A stretch of 42,204 nucleotides of DNA from Clostridiaceae bacterium (GTDB lineage Bacteria > Bacillota > Clostridia > Saccharofermentanales > DTU023): contig JAAYRL010000040.1 of NCBI GenBank assembly GCA_012518795.1, positions 1 through 42,204 on the forward strand. The letters run 5' to 3'. Below are positions 27,052-34,599 of the stretch, piece after piece; positions within the stretch are counted from its first letter, which is position 1, and each line of letters opens with the position of its first letter. Made by a program: the position numbers and the translations under genes. Below the pieces are notes generated by a model that saw only the letters and a program-made list of their open reading frames with translations, had not been told where the DNA came from and ran no database searches.

Positions 27052-27469
27052 AACCCTCGTTCAGCTCTTTGTACTTTTGATGGGCTAAAATCAACAAAGA
27101 TCTGTCTTGGCTATAGGTTATCGTTTTGATCGCTTCATCAACCGGCAAGAATTTGGCAGCGAGAAATCCTTGTTCTTTATTCGGTGAAGCCTTCATCTCA
27201 TCACAAACCATAATGTACCATTTAATTCGGTTGGCAACCGGTTTTTTTCTGGTTATAGAGTAGAATTCATAACTGGTTTTTCCTGCCAAGCCAATGATTC
27301 TTGCATCAACACCGCTTTCATCTTTGACACGCCAAATTGCAATATCATCCGCTTCATTATCGCCACGAATAACACCCTTGGGAAAGCTCCATTCTTCTTT
27401 TTCGTTTTGAATCAATAAAACTTGATCTCTACAAAAAACTATACCGCCTGAACAGTCTCGAATTAACAT
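27038..27469 (-). CDS. Nudix-fold protein with degenerate Nudix box
   Basis: A 143-residue Nudix-fold protein. The segment before the box (EEWSFPKG) is normal, but the box reads GVIRGDNEADDIAIWRVKDE. Against GX5EX7REUXEEXGU, the first Glu, the Arg and the first Glu of REUXEE are replaced (N, W, R), and one Glu is Asp. Metal-dependent hydrolysis may be lost or changed. The frame is open to a TTG at 27505, but the ATG at 27469 with GGAAG 7 nt upstream and MLIRDCSGGIVF fits better. It is coupled to yigZ. Possible roles are a sensor or binding domain, or an atypical hydrolase. Confidence 0.75.
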   Translation of the reverse strand: MLIRDCSGGIVFCRDQVLLIQNEKEEWSFPKGVIRGDNEADDIAIWRVKDESGVDARIIGLAGKTSYEFYSITRKKPVANRIKWYIMVCDEMKASPNKEQGFLAAKFLPVDEAIKTITYSQDRSLLILAHQKYKELNEGFDEF

Positions 27470-27548
27470 AAAAATACTTCCATTCAGTACTAATAAAATT
27501 AGCAAATATTACATTTCAACTATATTATTTACATTATTTTAACAGATA

Positions 27549-28475
27549 TCAGTCATCTAAGATAGATTTTATAAGTTTAAGACAAGTATTCAATGATTGA
27601 TCGGCAACATCTTTTGTCCTGTTATATTCTACAAAATCATAAGAACGACATTTGAAGTTATTTTTGAAAAAATCGAGTATGGTAAATGCATCATTTTCAG
27701 TAAACCCACCGGGAACCGGAACTGAAACTCCTGGCATCACCTGCGGATCCATCGAATCAAAATCAAAACTTAGATGAATGTTTTCAGTGTGCCAAGTTGT
27801 TTTGATTTCCGCTAACACCTCATTTAAACCTCGTACCGCGATTTCATCATAATAATATGCTTTGATCGGTAAATTATTTATAAATTCGGTTTCGGCCGGG
27901 TCTAAATCCCGCAAACCAAGATATAGAATATTCTCAGGTTTAAGACATGCTTTTTCACCTGAAAGTTGTGTCAATTCCTGCGAACCCAGACCGAGCAACG
28001 AAGCAATCGGCATTCCATGAATATTACCCGTGATACTGGTTGTATCGGTATTAATATCAGAGTGGGCATCAACCCATACCAAGCCTAAATTGTTATAGTT
28101 TGCTGCCGTAGCAGCTACACTTGCCATGCCTATGCTGTGATCACCGGCAATCATCACCGGTGTATTGCCTTGTGCAAATATTTCACAAGCATATGCTTTG
28201 CTGCGAGTACATATATCAAAAATAGCAGAGTAGTTTTTCATGGTTTTATATTTATCTGCTGTAAAAATATCTGCTTCAGAATTATTTGAAACAAAATTAT
28301 CTGCCGTAAAAATGTCTATTGCAGAATTATTTGACACAATATTATTTGCCGTAAAATTTTTTTCCTCTATGACTATACCGTTTGAATTCAGTTTCTCACG
28401 CAATGTATATACACTATCTTTTAATCCCGGAACATGTACGCCGGAAAAATTATTCACAAAATAAACTGTTTTCAT
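27549..28475 (-). CDS. arginase/agmatinase-family metallohydrolase
   Basis: Ureohydrolase-fold enzyme with a binuclear Mn site that hydrolyses guanidino compounds. The 308-residue protein has all metal ligands: GDHS (H113), DAHSD (D136, H138, D140) and SFDFDSMDP (D238, D240). PGVSVPVPGG and the late FVEYN segment match the arginase branch better than agmatinase, but formimidoylglutamase or guanidinase activity is possible. Residues about 42-74 hold an unusual insertion of 15-residue repeats (IFTADNFVSNNSEAD type) encoded by 45-bp tandem DNA repeats at 28256-28350. No arginine-pathway genes lie nearby. Confidence 0.85.
   Translation of the reverse strand: MKTVYFVNNFSGVHVPGLKDSVYTLREKLNSNGIVIEEKNFTANNIVSNNSAIDIFTADNFVSNNSEADIFTADKYKTMKNYSAIFDICTRSKAYACEIFAQGNTPVMIAGDHSIGMASVAATAANYNNLGLVWVDAHSDINTDTTSITGNIHGMPIASLLGLGSQELTQLSGEKACLKPENILYLGLRDLDPAETEFINNLPIKAYYYDEIAVRGLNEVLAEIKTTWHTENIHLSFDFDSMDPQVMPGVSVPVPGGFTENDAFTILDFFKNNFKCRSYDFVEYNRTKDVADQSLNTCLKLIKSILDD
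28256..28356 (-). repeat. in-frame 45-bp tandem repeat inside the arginase-family gene
   Basis: Unit starts fall at 28256, 28301 and 28346 (period 45), the third being partial. The repeat keeps the reading frame and adds about 30 Asn/Ser/Asp-rich residues before the catalytic core. Confidence 0.85.
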
Positions 28476-28547
28476 AAATTACTCTCTATTTGCTTTTCAA
28501 GCTTTATTTTAGTTATCATTCAATCAGAATACACTGAAATAGCAAAA

Positions 28548-28633
28548 GACGAAACTTTAAAATATTAAGAATTTATATATTTGTAAATTCGACGAAACTT
28601 TATAATATTAAGAATTTATATATTTGTAAATTC
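28548..28633. repeat. 43-bp tandem duplication before murE-like gene
   Basis: Two copies with one mismatch, each beginning GACGAAACTTTA and ending TTTGTAAATTC. Shorter related motifs (GAATTTGCGGAT, ATTCGCAGATAAGAA) follow up to about 28710. The rest of the 298-bp gap 28476-28773 is AT-rich with no clear promoter or gene. Confidence 0.85.
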
Positions 28634-28773
28634 TAAGAATTCGCAGATAAGAATTTACGGATTCGCAGATAAGAAGTTGCGGATTTACAAATATGAATTT
28701 GCGGATCCTATAAGCATTAAGAATTCCAAAATTTTAAGATTTTACAATCTAATATTTTAGGTAAGGAAACAGT

Positions 28774-30282
28774 ATGAAAAATACCAAGAACACGAATGAC
28801 TTATTAAATGTTTTAATTGCAAAACAATTATTGCTTGACTCAAATGCTGCAAATATTACAATCAAAAAAATTACTTTTGATTCACGGCAAGTTGAGCCGG
28901 GCACTCTGTTTTTCTGTAAAGGTGCCAATTTCAAAAAACAATATTTGCTTGATGCACAGGCTAAAGGCGCCGTTGCTTATATTTCCGAAGTTGATTATAA
29001 AATCGAGTTACCGCGGATAATTGTCAAGGATATTCGCTTAGCAATGTCCTATCTCGGTAAAGAATTCTATAATCAGCCGGATCGCAAATTGAAATTAATC
29101 GGTGTCACCGGATCAAAAGGAAAATCTACTACAGTTTCCTATGTAAAAGCTATTCTTGATCATTGGCTGGCAAAGCAAAACAAACAACCCTGCGGAATTA
29201 TTTCTACAATTGAAACCTTTGACGGAATCATTAATGAAGAATCGACCATCACTACTCCGGAAGCTTTGGATTTGTTCAACCACTTGGCCAATGCAGTTCA
29301 ATCCGATCTTGAATATATGGTGCTTGAAGTGTCTTCCCAAGCTTTGAAATATAATCGTGTGACCGGAATCGAATTCGATATTGTAAGTCTGCTCAATCTG
29401 GGACGTGACCATATCAGTCCTTTAGAACATCCGAGTTATGAAGATTATGTTGAATCTAAATTGCGAATTTTTCAAATGTCCGATACCGCCGTTTTTTCTA
29501 AAGATATGGAAAATATTAATTTAGTTGAACAAGAAATTGATAAACTGGGAATTCATGGTATTTCTTATTCGACTCAATCAGACAATTGTGATTATTTTGC
29601 CGATAATATTGATTTCTATTCTGATAGCAATCACTTCACGGTTAACTCGACTCACTACTCTTTACCGGGAATCGGATCATACAATATTGAAAATGCGCTC
29701 TGTGCAATCGCACTGACAGAGTTTTTCGGAATTCCCAAATCGGAATCTGCTGCAGCATTAAAAAATATTGAAACTTTAGGGCGTGACAACCTTTATATTA
29801 CATACGATAAAAAAATTATCTGTCATGTCAGTTATGCTCATACCAGTCTGAGTTTTGATAAGAGTTTTGAAACAATTGAACAACATTTTCCTGATTATCA
29901 ATTGATCGCTTTATTCGGAGCCAGCGGCAGCAAAGGACTTAATCGAATTGATGACTTGCCCAAATCTGCCGCCAAGCATGCGGATTTCGTATATTTAATT
30001 CCGGACGATCCGGGTTTTCGAGAACATTCGGAAATTGCCGACGAGATGTCCAAACATTTACTTGAGGCAGATTGTCCTTATAAAATTGTCGAACAAAGAG
30101 AAGCCGGTATCCGAGAAGCTTTTGAGCTGGCTGTCAAGTCAAATAAAAAATCTTTGCTGTTCATTGCCGGCAAAGGTTCCGAGCATTATCAGATGATCGG
30201 CAATACCCCTGTACCAATCAATTCCGACGTAGATGTGGCATCGAAACTGGTTTCGGATTATAATCAGAAGATTAAAGATTAA
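28774..30282 (+). CDS. murE: MurE-family UDP-MurNAc-dipeptide ligase
   Basis: ATP-dependent Mur ligase adding the third peptide residue to UDP-MurNAc-L-Ala-D-Glu. The 502-residue protein has the N-terminal UDP-binding domain with FDSRQVEPGTLFF, the ATPase P-loop GVTGSKGKST (110-119), TTPEA, LEVSSQAL, the carbamylated-lysine region YVESKLRIF (K229), and a C-terminal ligase domain. At the residue-selecting site it reads DDPG (411-414) rather than DNPR of meso-DAP enzymes, so another amino acid such as L-Lys or L-Orn, or a paralogue role, is likely. SD AAGGA precedes the ATG. It stands apart from any dcw cluster, which also suggests a paralogue. Confidence 0.86.
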   Translation: MKNTKNTNDLLNVLIAKQLLLDSNAANITIKKITFDSRQVEPGTLFFCKGANFKKQYLLDAQAKGAVAYISEVDYKIELPRIIVKDIRLAMSYLGKEFYNQPDRKLKLIGVTGSKGKSTTVSYVKAILDHWLAKQNKQPCGIISTIETFDGIINEESTITTPEALDLFNHLANAVQSDLEYMVLEVSSQALKYNRVTGIEFDIVSLLNLGRDHISPLEHPSYEDYVESKLRIFQMSDTAVFSKDMENINLVEQEIDKLGIHGISYSTQSDNCDYFADNIDFYSDSNHFTVNSTHYSLPGIGSYNIENALCAIALTEFFGIPKSESAAALKNIETLGRDNLYITYDKKIICHVSYAHTSLSFDKSFETIEQHFPDYQLIALFGASGSKGLNRIDDLPKSAAKHADFVYLIPDDPGFREHSEIADEMSKHLLEADCPYKIVEQREAGIREAFELAVKSNKKSLLFIAGKGSEHYQMIGNTPVPINSDVDVASKLVSDYNQKIKD

Positions 30283-30288
30283 TTCACA

Positions 30289-30392
30289 ACAATAATACGC
30301 AACAATAACTCGCAAAAATTATTTACAACAATGATTCGCAACAATCATTTGCGACAATCATTTGCAACAATCATTTGCGACAATCATTTGCG
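30289..30392. repeat. 13-bp tandem array (8 units)
   Basis: Eight exactly phased 13-bp units, the best conserved being ACAATCATTTGCG. It fills nearly the whole gap between the murE-like stop (30282) and the next gene, and the unit after it (ACAATAAGG) supplies that gene's Shine-Dalgarno. Confidence 0.92.
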
Positions 30393-30414
30393 ACAATAAG
30401 GATAAACTGTTTTT

Positions 30415-31848
30415 ATGGAAAACGAGCAAAACAGAAAGCCGCAACCAATTCTAATCAAATTGGATCGCAGTAAAAAAGATAAACAAAAGAAAATAATAAT
30501 TATTCTAAGTATTATTATCGTTCTCTTATTGATCGGTTTTGCAATTTTTTATTATAAGCAGCAAAAAGCCGAATCAGAAAAAGCAGATAAGAATGATAAA
30601 ACTAATACCAATGCTCAGATCACCGGTGAAACGACTACAGAACCAACTGATCCTTATGCTTTTATTTACGAAACAACACTCCCCACCTATATTGATAAAA
30701 AAGGTGTTGTTCATGAGGTAACTGAAGATTTTGATCCGGAAGAAAATGAAAAAGTTGAGGATTACTTCGGTCCTCTGCCGGAATCCGAGCACGAAGCAGA
30801 TTTTGAACATCAAAAGATTCGCGGCGTATATATTTATGATACAGATTATTTAGATTCATTATTAGAAGAAGTTAAGGGAACAGAAATAAATGCATTCGTG
30901 ATCGACGTCAAAGAAAGTTACGGGCTTTTATATGATAGCAAAATCCCTTTAGCCCAAGAGTTGGGTTGCATTATCACACATCGGGATATTAAAGGAATAA
31001 CTGAAAAATGTCATGCCAACGGAATCAGAGTAATTGCCCGAATTGTTTCTTTTAAGGATGAAACTTTTGCACCGGTACGACCGGACTTATGTATTATAAA
31101 TGAAGACGGAACACCGATCCAATTTCCTCATGAGGGTAATGCAACATGGGCCAATCCCTACAATCAGGAAGTTTGGCAATATTTAATCGATGTTGCTGAA
31201 GAAGTAATTGATTTGGGAGTCGACGAAATCCAATTTGACTATATCAGATTTCCGGCAGGCGGATCATTAGACGGTTCAGCTGCTTATTATGGTGAACCGG
31301 ATACAGTACCTAAAAAATTAAGTGCAATCAATCGCTTTCTGCAAACTGCTGCAATTCAAATTCAAGACAAAGACAATATACCGATTGGTGCTGACCTTTT
31401 CTCTATTGTCATGACCAGTGATTTAGACGGCCATGCCATCGGTCAGGATTGGAAGAGTATCGGCTTAACCGGAATTAATAATATTTGTCCGATGATTTAT
31501 CCTTCGCACTATGCGAATGCCGCACCGGTCGGTTATGCCATGGGAAACGGAATCGGTACCGATTTAGGCAATAATCGGTATACAGCTCCTGATTTAGAAC
31601 CATATGGTGTTGTTACCGATGCAATCATTGATGGTCGTGAAGCAATTGATCAGGAAGGTTATGCTCATATCAGACCTTATTTACAAGCTTTTACCGCCAG
31701 TTACCTGCCATCCGGATATTGGATGGAATACAATGCACCGGAAATTCGCAAACAAATGGAAGCTGTCTATGATTCCGGATTCGAAGAATGGATTCTCTGG
31801 AATGTAAATCCTTCTTATCCGCCCGGTACATTTGCACCGAAAGAATAA
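30415..31848 (+). CDS. membrane-anchored putative glycoside hydrolase (DUF4015)
   Basis: A 477-residue protein with a short basic N-terminus, one membrane segment (about 25-46, IIIILSIIIVLLLIGFAIFYY), a Lys/Asp/Thr-rich linker and a large extracellular TIM-barrel-like domain. This domain starts near IRGVYIYDTDYLDSLL and includes NAFVIDVKESYGLL, ANGIRVIARIVSFKD, LGVDEIQFDYIRFPAGG and a C-terminal GFEEWILWNVNPSY. These match the DUF4015 family of predicted glycosidases. Candidate acidic residues are the Asp/Glu of IDVKE and DEIQFDYIR. The substrate is unknown, possibly cell-wall or capsular glycan. It follows the murE-like gene, separated by the 13-bp repeat array. Confidence 0.85.
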   Translation: MENEQNRKPQPILIKLDRSKKDKQKKIIIILSIIIVLLLIGFAIFYYKQQKAESEKADKNDKTNTNAQITGETTTEPTDPYAFIYETTLPTYIDKKGVVHEVTEDFDPEENEKVEDYFGPLPESEHEADFEHQKIRGVYIYDTDYLDSLLEEVKGTEINAFVIDVKESYGLLYDSKIPLAQELGCIITHRDIKGITEKCHANGIRVIARIVSFKDETFAPVRPDLCIINEDGTPIQFPHEGNATWANPYNQEVWQYLIDVAEEVIDLGVDEIQFDYIRFPAGGSLDGSAAYYGEPDTVPKKLSAINRFLQTAAIQIQDKDNIPIGADLFSIVMTSDLDGHAIGQDWKSIGLTGINNICPMIYPSHYANAAPVGYAMGNGIGTDLGNNRYTAPDLEPYGVVTDAIIDGREAIDQEGYAHIRPYLQAFTASYLPSGYWMEYNAPEIRKQMEAVYDSGFEEWILWNVNPSYPPGTFAPKE

Positions 31849-31891
31849 ACCGACCTTCGAAAACCTATAAATTTGAAATATAAATTGGAAT

Positions 31892-32080
31892 TATGAGTTG
31901 AATCTAAAATCGCTTGTTATGAGTGATGATTAAAATTCTAAAAACTAAGGTTCATTGTCTGGAAATCACAAACTCGGGCTATCGCCCTCAAACATGTGAT
32001 TTCCTTACGACAATTTCACCAAGTTTTTTACAAATTTTCTCAATAAACTCATTGCCAAGCGATTTTGATTTCAACTCATA
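31892..32080. repeat. dispersed long-hairpin repeat, copy 3 (189 bp)
   Basis: Located between two convergent genes. The outer arms of about 25 bp (TATGAGTTGAAT.../...ATTTCAACTCATA) are nearly perfect. Inner stems are TAAAAACT/AGTTTTTA (one extra T), ATTGTC/GACAAT (31954-31959/32009-32014), GGAAATCACA/TGTGATTTCC (31961-31970/31995-32004) and GGGC/GCCC at the tip. Several pairs differ from copy 1 in a compensatory way. It occupies most of the 31849-32123 gap. Confidence 0.85.
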
Positions 32081-32123
32081 CCTATATTTATACTTACTAA
32101 TGTAAAGCTGATAGAAGAATCAT

Positions 32124-33152
32124 TTAATCTTCCGGGCTGTATTTTTCTTCCAGCTTGCCAAAAAAGTATGATATAACAATTCCGATAAAAAACATCACGA
32201 TACTGACTGTTATGGCAACAATAAATGACATTTTCATTACATCGAGATTTTCTGTTGTGAAAGCGGGAAAGATGACTGTCGGGAAAATTCCCAGTGTTGA
32301 ACCTACAATCAAACCGAGAATAATATGATACATTTTCCTATAGTATTTTGCGAAAAGAAAATTAACAAGTTTCGCAAATAACATTATGCTGACAACAGCC
32401 CCGATTATAAATGGAATCAACATCATAAAATCAAAGTTTTTGATACCTGATGCCATTTTGTCATATAAGCCGAAATAAATTAAAAAGTTCGACGGACTAA
32501 GTCCGGGAACAATAAATCCTAAAGCGACAACTGCACCGGATAATATCCAAACAATGATATTAGGTTCAACTTGAGTAAAGTTTTGTTCACCAAGCAACAT
32601 TAGAGCAAAGACAAAAGCTGCCGCAATCAACATGGTTAACTTATCAGAACCTGTTCTGCCCTGTTTGCCGGCTGTCCGATAAACTGAAGGAAATGTTCCG
32701 GCAACAAAGCCAATAAACAATGCAGTAAACAATGCTGCGTAAGTACCGAATGCAGCTTCTATTATCCCGGCAAAAAATATTATTCCGAGAACTCCGCCAA
32801 TACCAATTGGGAAAAAATATCTGACGTTTTTTAAAAAGTCTTTACGAATATTACCCAAAAAACTCATCATCCGGTCGTATACACCCAAGATTACCGAGAG
32901 TACACCACCGGATAAACCAGGCACAATTGCGCCGAAACCGATTATAAATCCTTTTAATAATCGAATAAACCAATCGGCAAGCGGATGATTTATTTTATCT
33001 GGGGTATTCTCTTTATCAAGCATATCCGGTTTTTTAGCTTGATGAATTTTATCAATTGTATTTATTTGATTGTTGTTTTGCATCTTTTGCTGATCACCCG
33101 AATCTTGCTGTTCTGCAAAGTCATGTGCTTGTTTGTACTCATTTGTTTCCAT
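32124..33152 (-). CDS. popT: DUF368 polyprenyl-phosphate translocase family protein
   Basis: DUF368 proteins have been shown in other Gram-positive and Gram-negative bacteria to recycle undecaprenyl phosphate across the membrane (PopT/UptA work). This 342-residue protein has a hydrophilic first 60 residues, then about eight membrane segments. Two related glycine/proline motifs, GFGAIVPGLSGGVLSVILG and ALGFIVPGLSPSNFLIYFG, are typical of the inverted-repeat architecture. The longer frame begins at a TTG at 33167, but the ATG at 33152 with AAGGA 5 nt upstream is chosen. It lies near a murE-like gene and a wall-type hydrolase, in keeping with envelope metabolism. Confidence 0.88.
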   Translation of the reverse strand: METNEYKQAHDFAEQQDSGDQQKMQNNNQINTIDKIHQAKKPDMLDKENTPDKINHPLADWFIRLLKGFIIGFGAIVPGLSGGVLSVILGVYDRMMSFLGNIRKDFLKNVRYFFPIGIGGVLGIIFFAGIIEAAFGTYAALFTALFIGFVAGTFPSVYRTAGKQGRTGSDKLTMLIAAAFVFALMLLGEQNFTQVEPNIIVWILSGAVVALGFIVPGLSPSNFLIYFGLYDKMASGIKNFDFMMLIPFIIGAVVSIMLFAKLVNFLFAKYYRKMYHIILGLIVGSTLGIFPTVIFPAFTTENLDVMKMSFIVAITVSIVMFFIGIVISYFFGKLEEKYSPED

Positions 33153-33344
33153 ATAATTCCTTAACAATTATTATCAATTTATTGATCATATAGTTTTATT
33201 TATTCCAGTGATCCCGGATTATTTATATTGTTTTTTAACATGATATGATTTCTTCGCAGAACATATTACCATCAACTCAGATTATTGTAATATAAATTTG
33301 CAAAATGATAAATTTTTACAGTTATAGTTAAAAGGATTATCTTT

Positions 33345-33510
33345 TAGTCGATGAAATTTTAGTCATTTTAGCGATGATTGCGACTTTCTTAGCAAACGCA
33401 GATCACATGGGGACTGACTATTTTCATATCAGAGATACTCGAAGTACTCGGAGTACTTGGTGCAATCATCTTTTCGATTTATGGTTATGCTATGGCATAA
33501 GACCTCATTT
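33345..33510 (+). pseudogene. possible remnant of a small membrane protein
   Basis: One frame reads EILVILAMIATFLANADHM up to about 33421. Another frame then reads FISEILEVLGVLGAIIFSIY and ends GYAMA at a stop near 33501. Joined by one frameshift they would give two hydrophobic helices. There is no good start codon or Shine-Dalgarno. It may be a decayed gene end or chance; the family is not recognised. Confidence 0.25.
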
Positions 33511-33540
33511 TCAGGATTAAATGGACTTTATCTCAGGACT

Positions 33541-34014
33541 TGCACACTATTTAAAGTTATACCGAAAAAATCCAGGACAACCTTAAAAAGTGTGCACGGT
33601 CAGCCAAGGAAAGCCGATTTTACCGAAGATCTTGCACACTATTTAAAGTTATACCGAAAAAATCCAGGACAACCTTGAAAAGTGTGCATGCCGGTTCAGT
33701 AAATGCACACTATTTAAGTTCATACAGTCAAAATCCAATCTAACCTTGAAAAGTGTGCACGGTCAGCCCGAGAAAGTCGATTTTACCGAAGATCATGCAC
33801 ACTATTTAAAGTTATATCGAAAAAATCCAGGACAACCTTAAAAAGTGTGCATGCCGGTTCAGTAAATGCACACTATTTAAGTTCATACAGTCAAAATCCA
33901 ATCTAACCTTGAAAAGTGTGCACGGTCAGCCCGAGAAAGCTGGTTTTACCGAAGATCCTGCACACTATTTAAAGTTATATCGAAAAAATCTATGACAAGC
34001 TTGAAAAGTGTGCA
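33541..34014. repeat. higher-order tandem array: six 56-bp units, 163-bp superperiod
   Basis: Units lie at 33541-33596, 33633-33688, 33704-33759, 33796-33851, 33867-33922 and 33959-34014. All are exactly 56 bp, start TGCACACTATTTAA and end AGTGTGCA. Linkers alternate between 36 bp (CGGTCAGCC...GAAGATC type) and 15 bp (TGCCGGTTCAGTAAA). Two interior types occur in the order A, A, B, A, B, A, giving a 163-bp period (starts 33633, 33796, 33959). Each unit can fold as 8 bp, a conserved A-A mismatch, then 5-6 bp. It lies in the 1.4-kb gap between popT and the thrS T-box. No gene is supported there. Confidence 0.95.
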
Positions 34015-34054
34015 TGCCCAAAGAAATAATTTCCTTAGATGGTCTCCCCGTCTC

Positions 34055-34088
34055 TTGACGATAAATTTATGCAGTTGTAAGATATAAT
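34055..34088 (+). promoter_or_regulatory. predicted promoter of the thrS T-box transcript
   Basis: TTGACG (34055-34060), 17-bp spacer, TAAGAT (34078-34083), with an overlapping TATAAT at 34083-34088. It lies about 40 bp before the T-box stem I region. Confidence 0.5.
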
Positions 34089-34119
34089 TCAGTTAGATAA
34101 ATCAGTTACATAAAGGCAT

Positions 34120-34358
34120 TGAAGGAACGAGTAATTGAGAATTTCAGTTTAAGAGAGAAAAGATCGTGGCTGTAAATCTTTTTATCTGATGCTCAATGAA
34201 AACCACTCCGGAGCCGTCTACGAACTCTATGCTATGAGACTAAACTCAATTGGACTAAGTAGTACCGTGAATCTGCGTCAAGGATAGAATGAAGTTAAAT
34301 ACAAGGTGGAACCGTGTTATACACCCTTGGGCGAAGCTCAATGGTGGTTTTTTGTTTT
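34120..34358 (+). ncRNA. threonine T-box leader of thrS
   Basis: T-box riboswitches sense uncharged tRNA and permit read-through into aminoacyl-tRNA synthetase genes. The T-box sequence AAGGTGGAACCGTG is at 34303-34316, a mild variant of AGGGTGGNACCGCG. A terminator stem CACCCTTGGGC/GCTCAATGGTG followed by TTTTTTG is at 34321-34355. Upstream there is a long structured region with a stem I-like AGTA and loops. A candidate Thr specifier is ACC at 34202-34204, but this was not resolved by folding. thrS follows 245 bp downstream. Confidence 0.85.
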
Positions 34359-34359
34359 A

Positions 34360-34540
34360 GGATAACAATAATATTAGAACAACAACTATAGGATAACAAG
34401 TTTAAGAATAATAATTATAGGAACACAAGATTAAAATAACAATTACAGGATATTAAGTTTTAGATTAACAATTTCAAAATAACAATTACAGGATATCAAG
34501 TCTTAGAATAACAATTCAAGATAACAAATATTAAGATAAT
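34360..34540 (+). repeat. imperfect AT-rich repeats in the thrS leader
   Basis: Between the T-box terminator and the thrS start the DNA repeats AGGATAACAAG/AATAACAATTAC-type blocks of about 28-44 bp, with variable spacing. It lengthens the untranslated leader by about 180 nt. No gene is seen. Confidence 0.6.
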
Positions 34541-34599
34541 AGGTGAAGAAAGGAGATATCCAATCATCATCGTTGAAGATTGGATTATAGGAGAAAGAA

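Noticed and set aside
31892-32080. Ordinary MITE insertion
   Set aside because: Terminal arms of the three copies differ in sequence, no target-site duplications were seen, and complementarity is kept by paired changes, so a simple transposition model is not supported, though an old MITE origin remains possible.
33457-33678. 73-residue reading frame
   Set aside because: It runs through the repeat array, has no ribosome binding site, and its second half is just the translated 56-bp unit.
33541-34014. CRISPR array
   Set aside because: Units contain repeated interiors and linkers are themselves repeated in two fixed types; there are no unique spacers and no cas genes.
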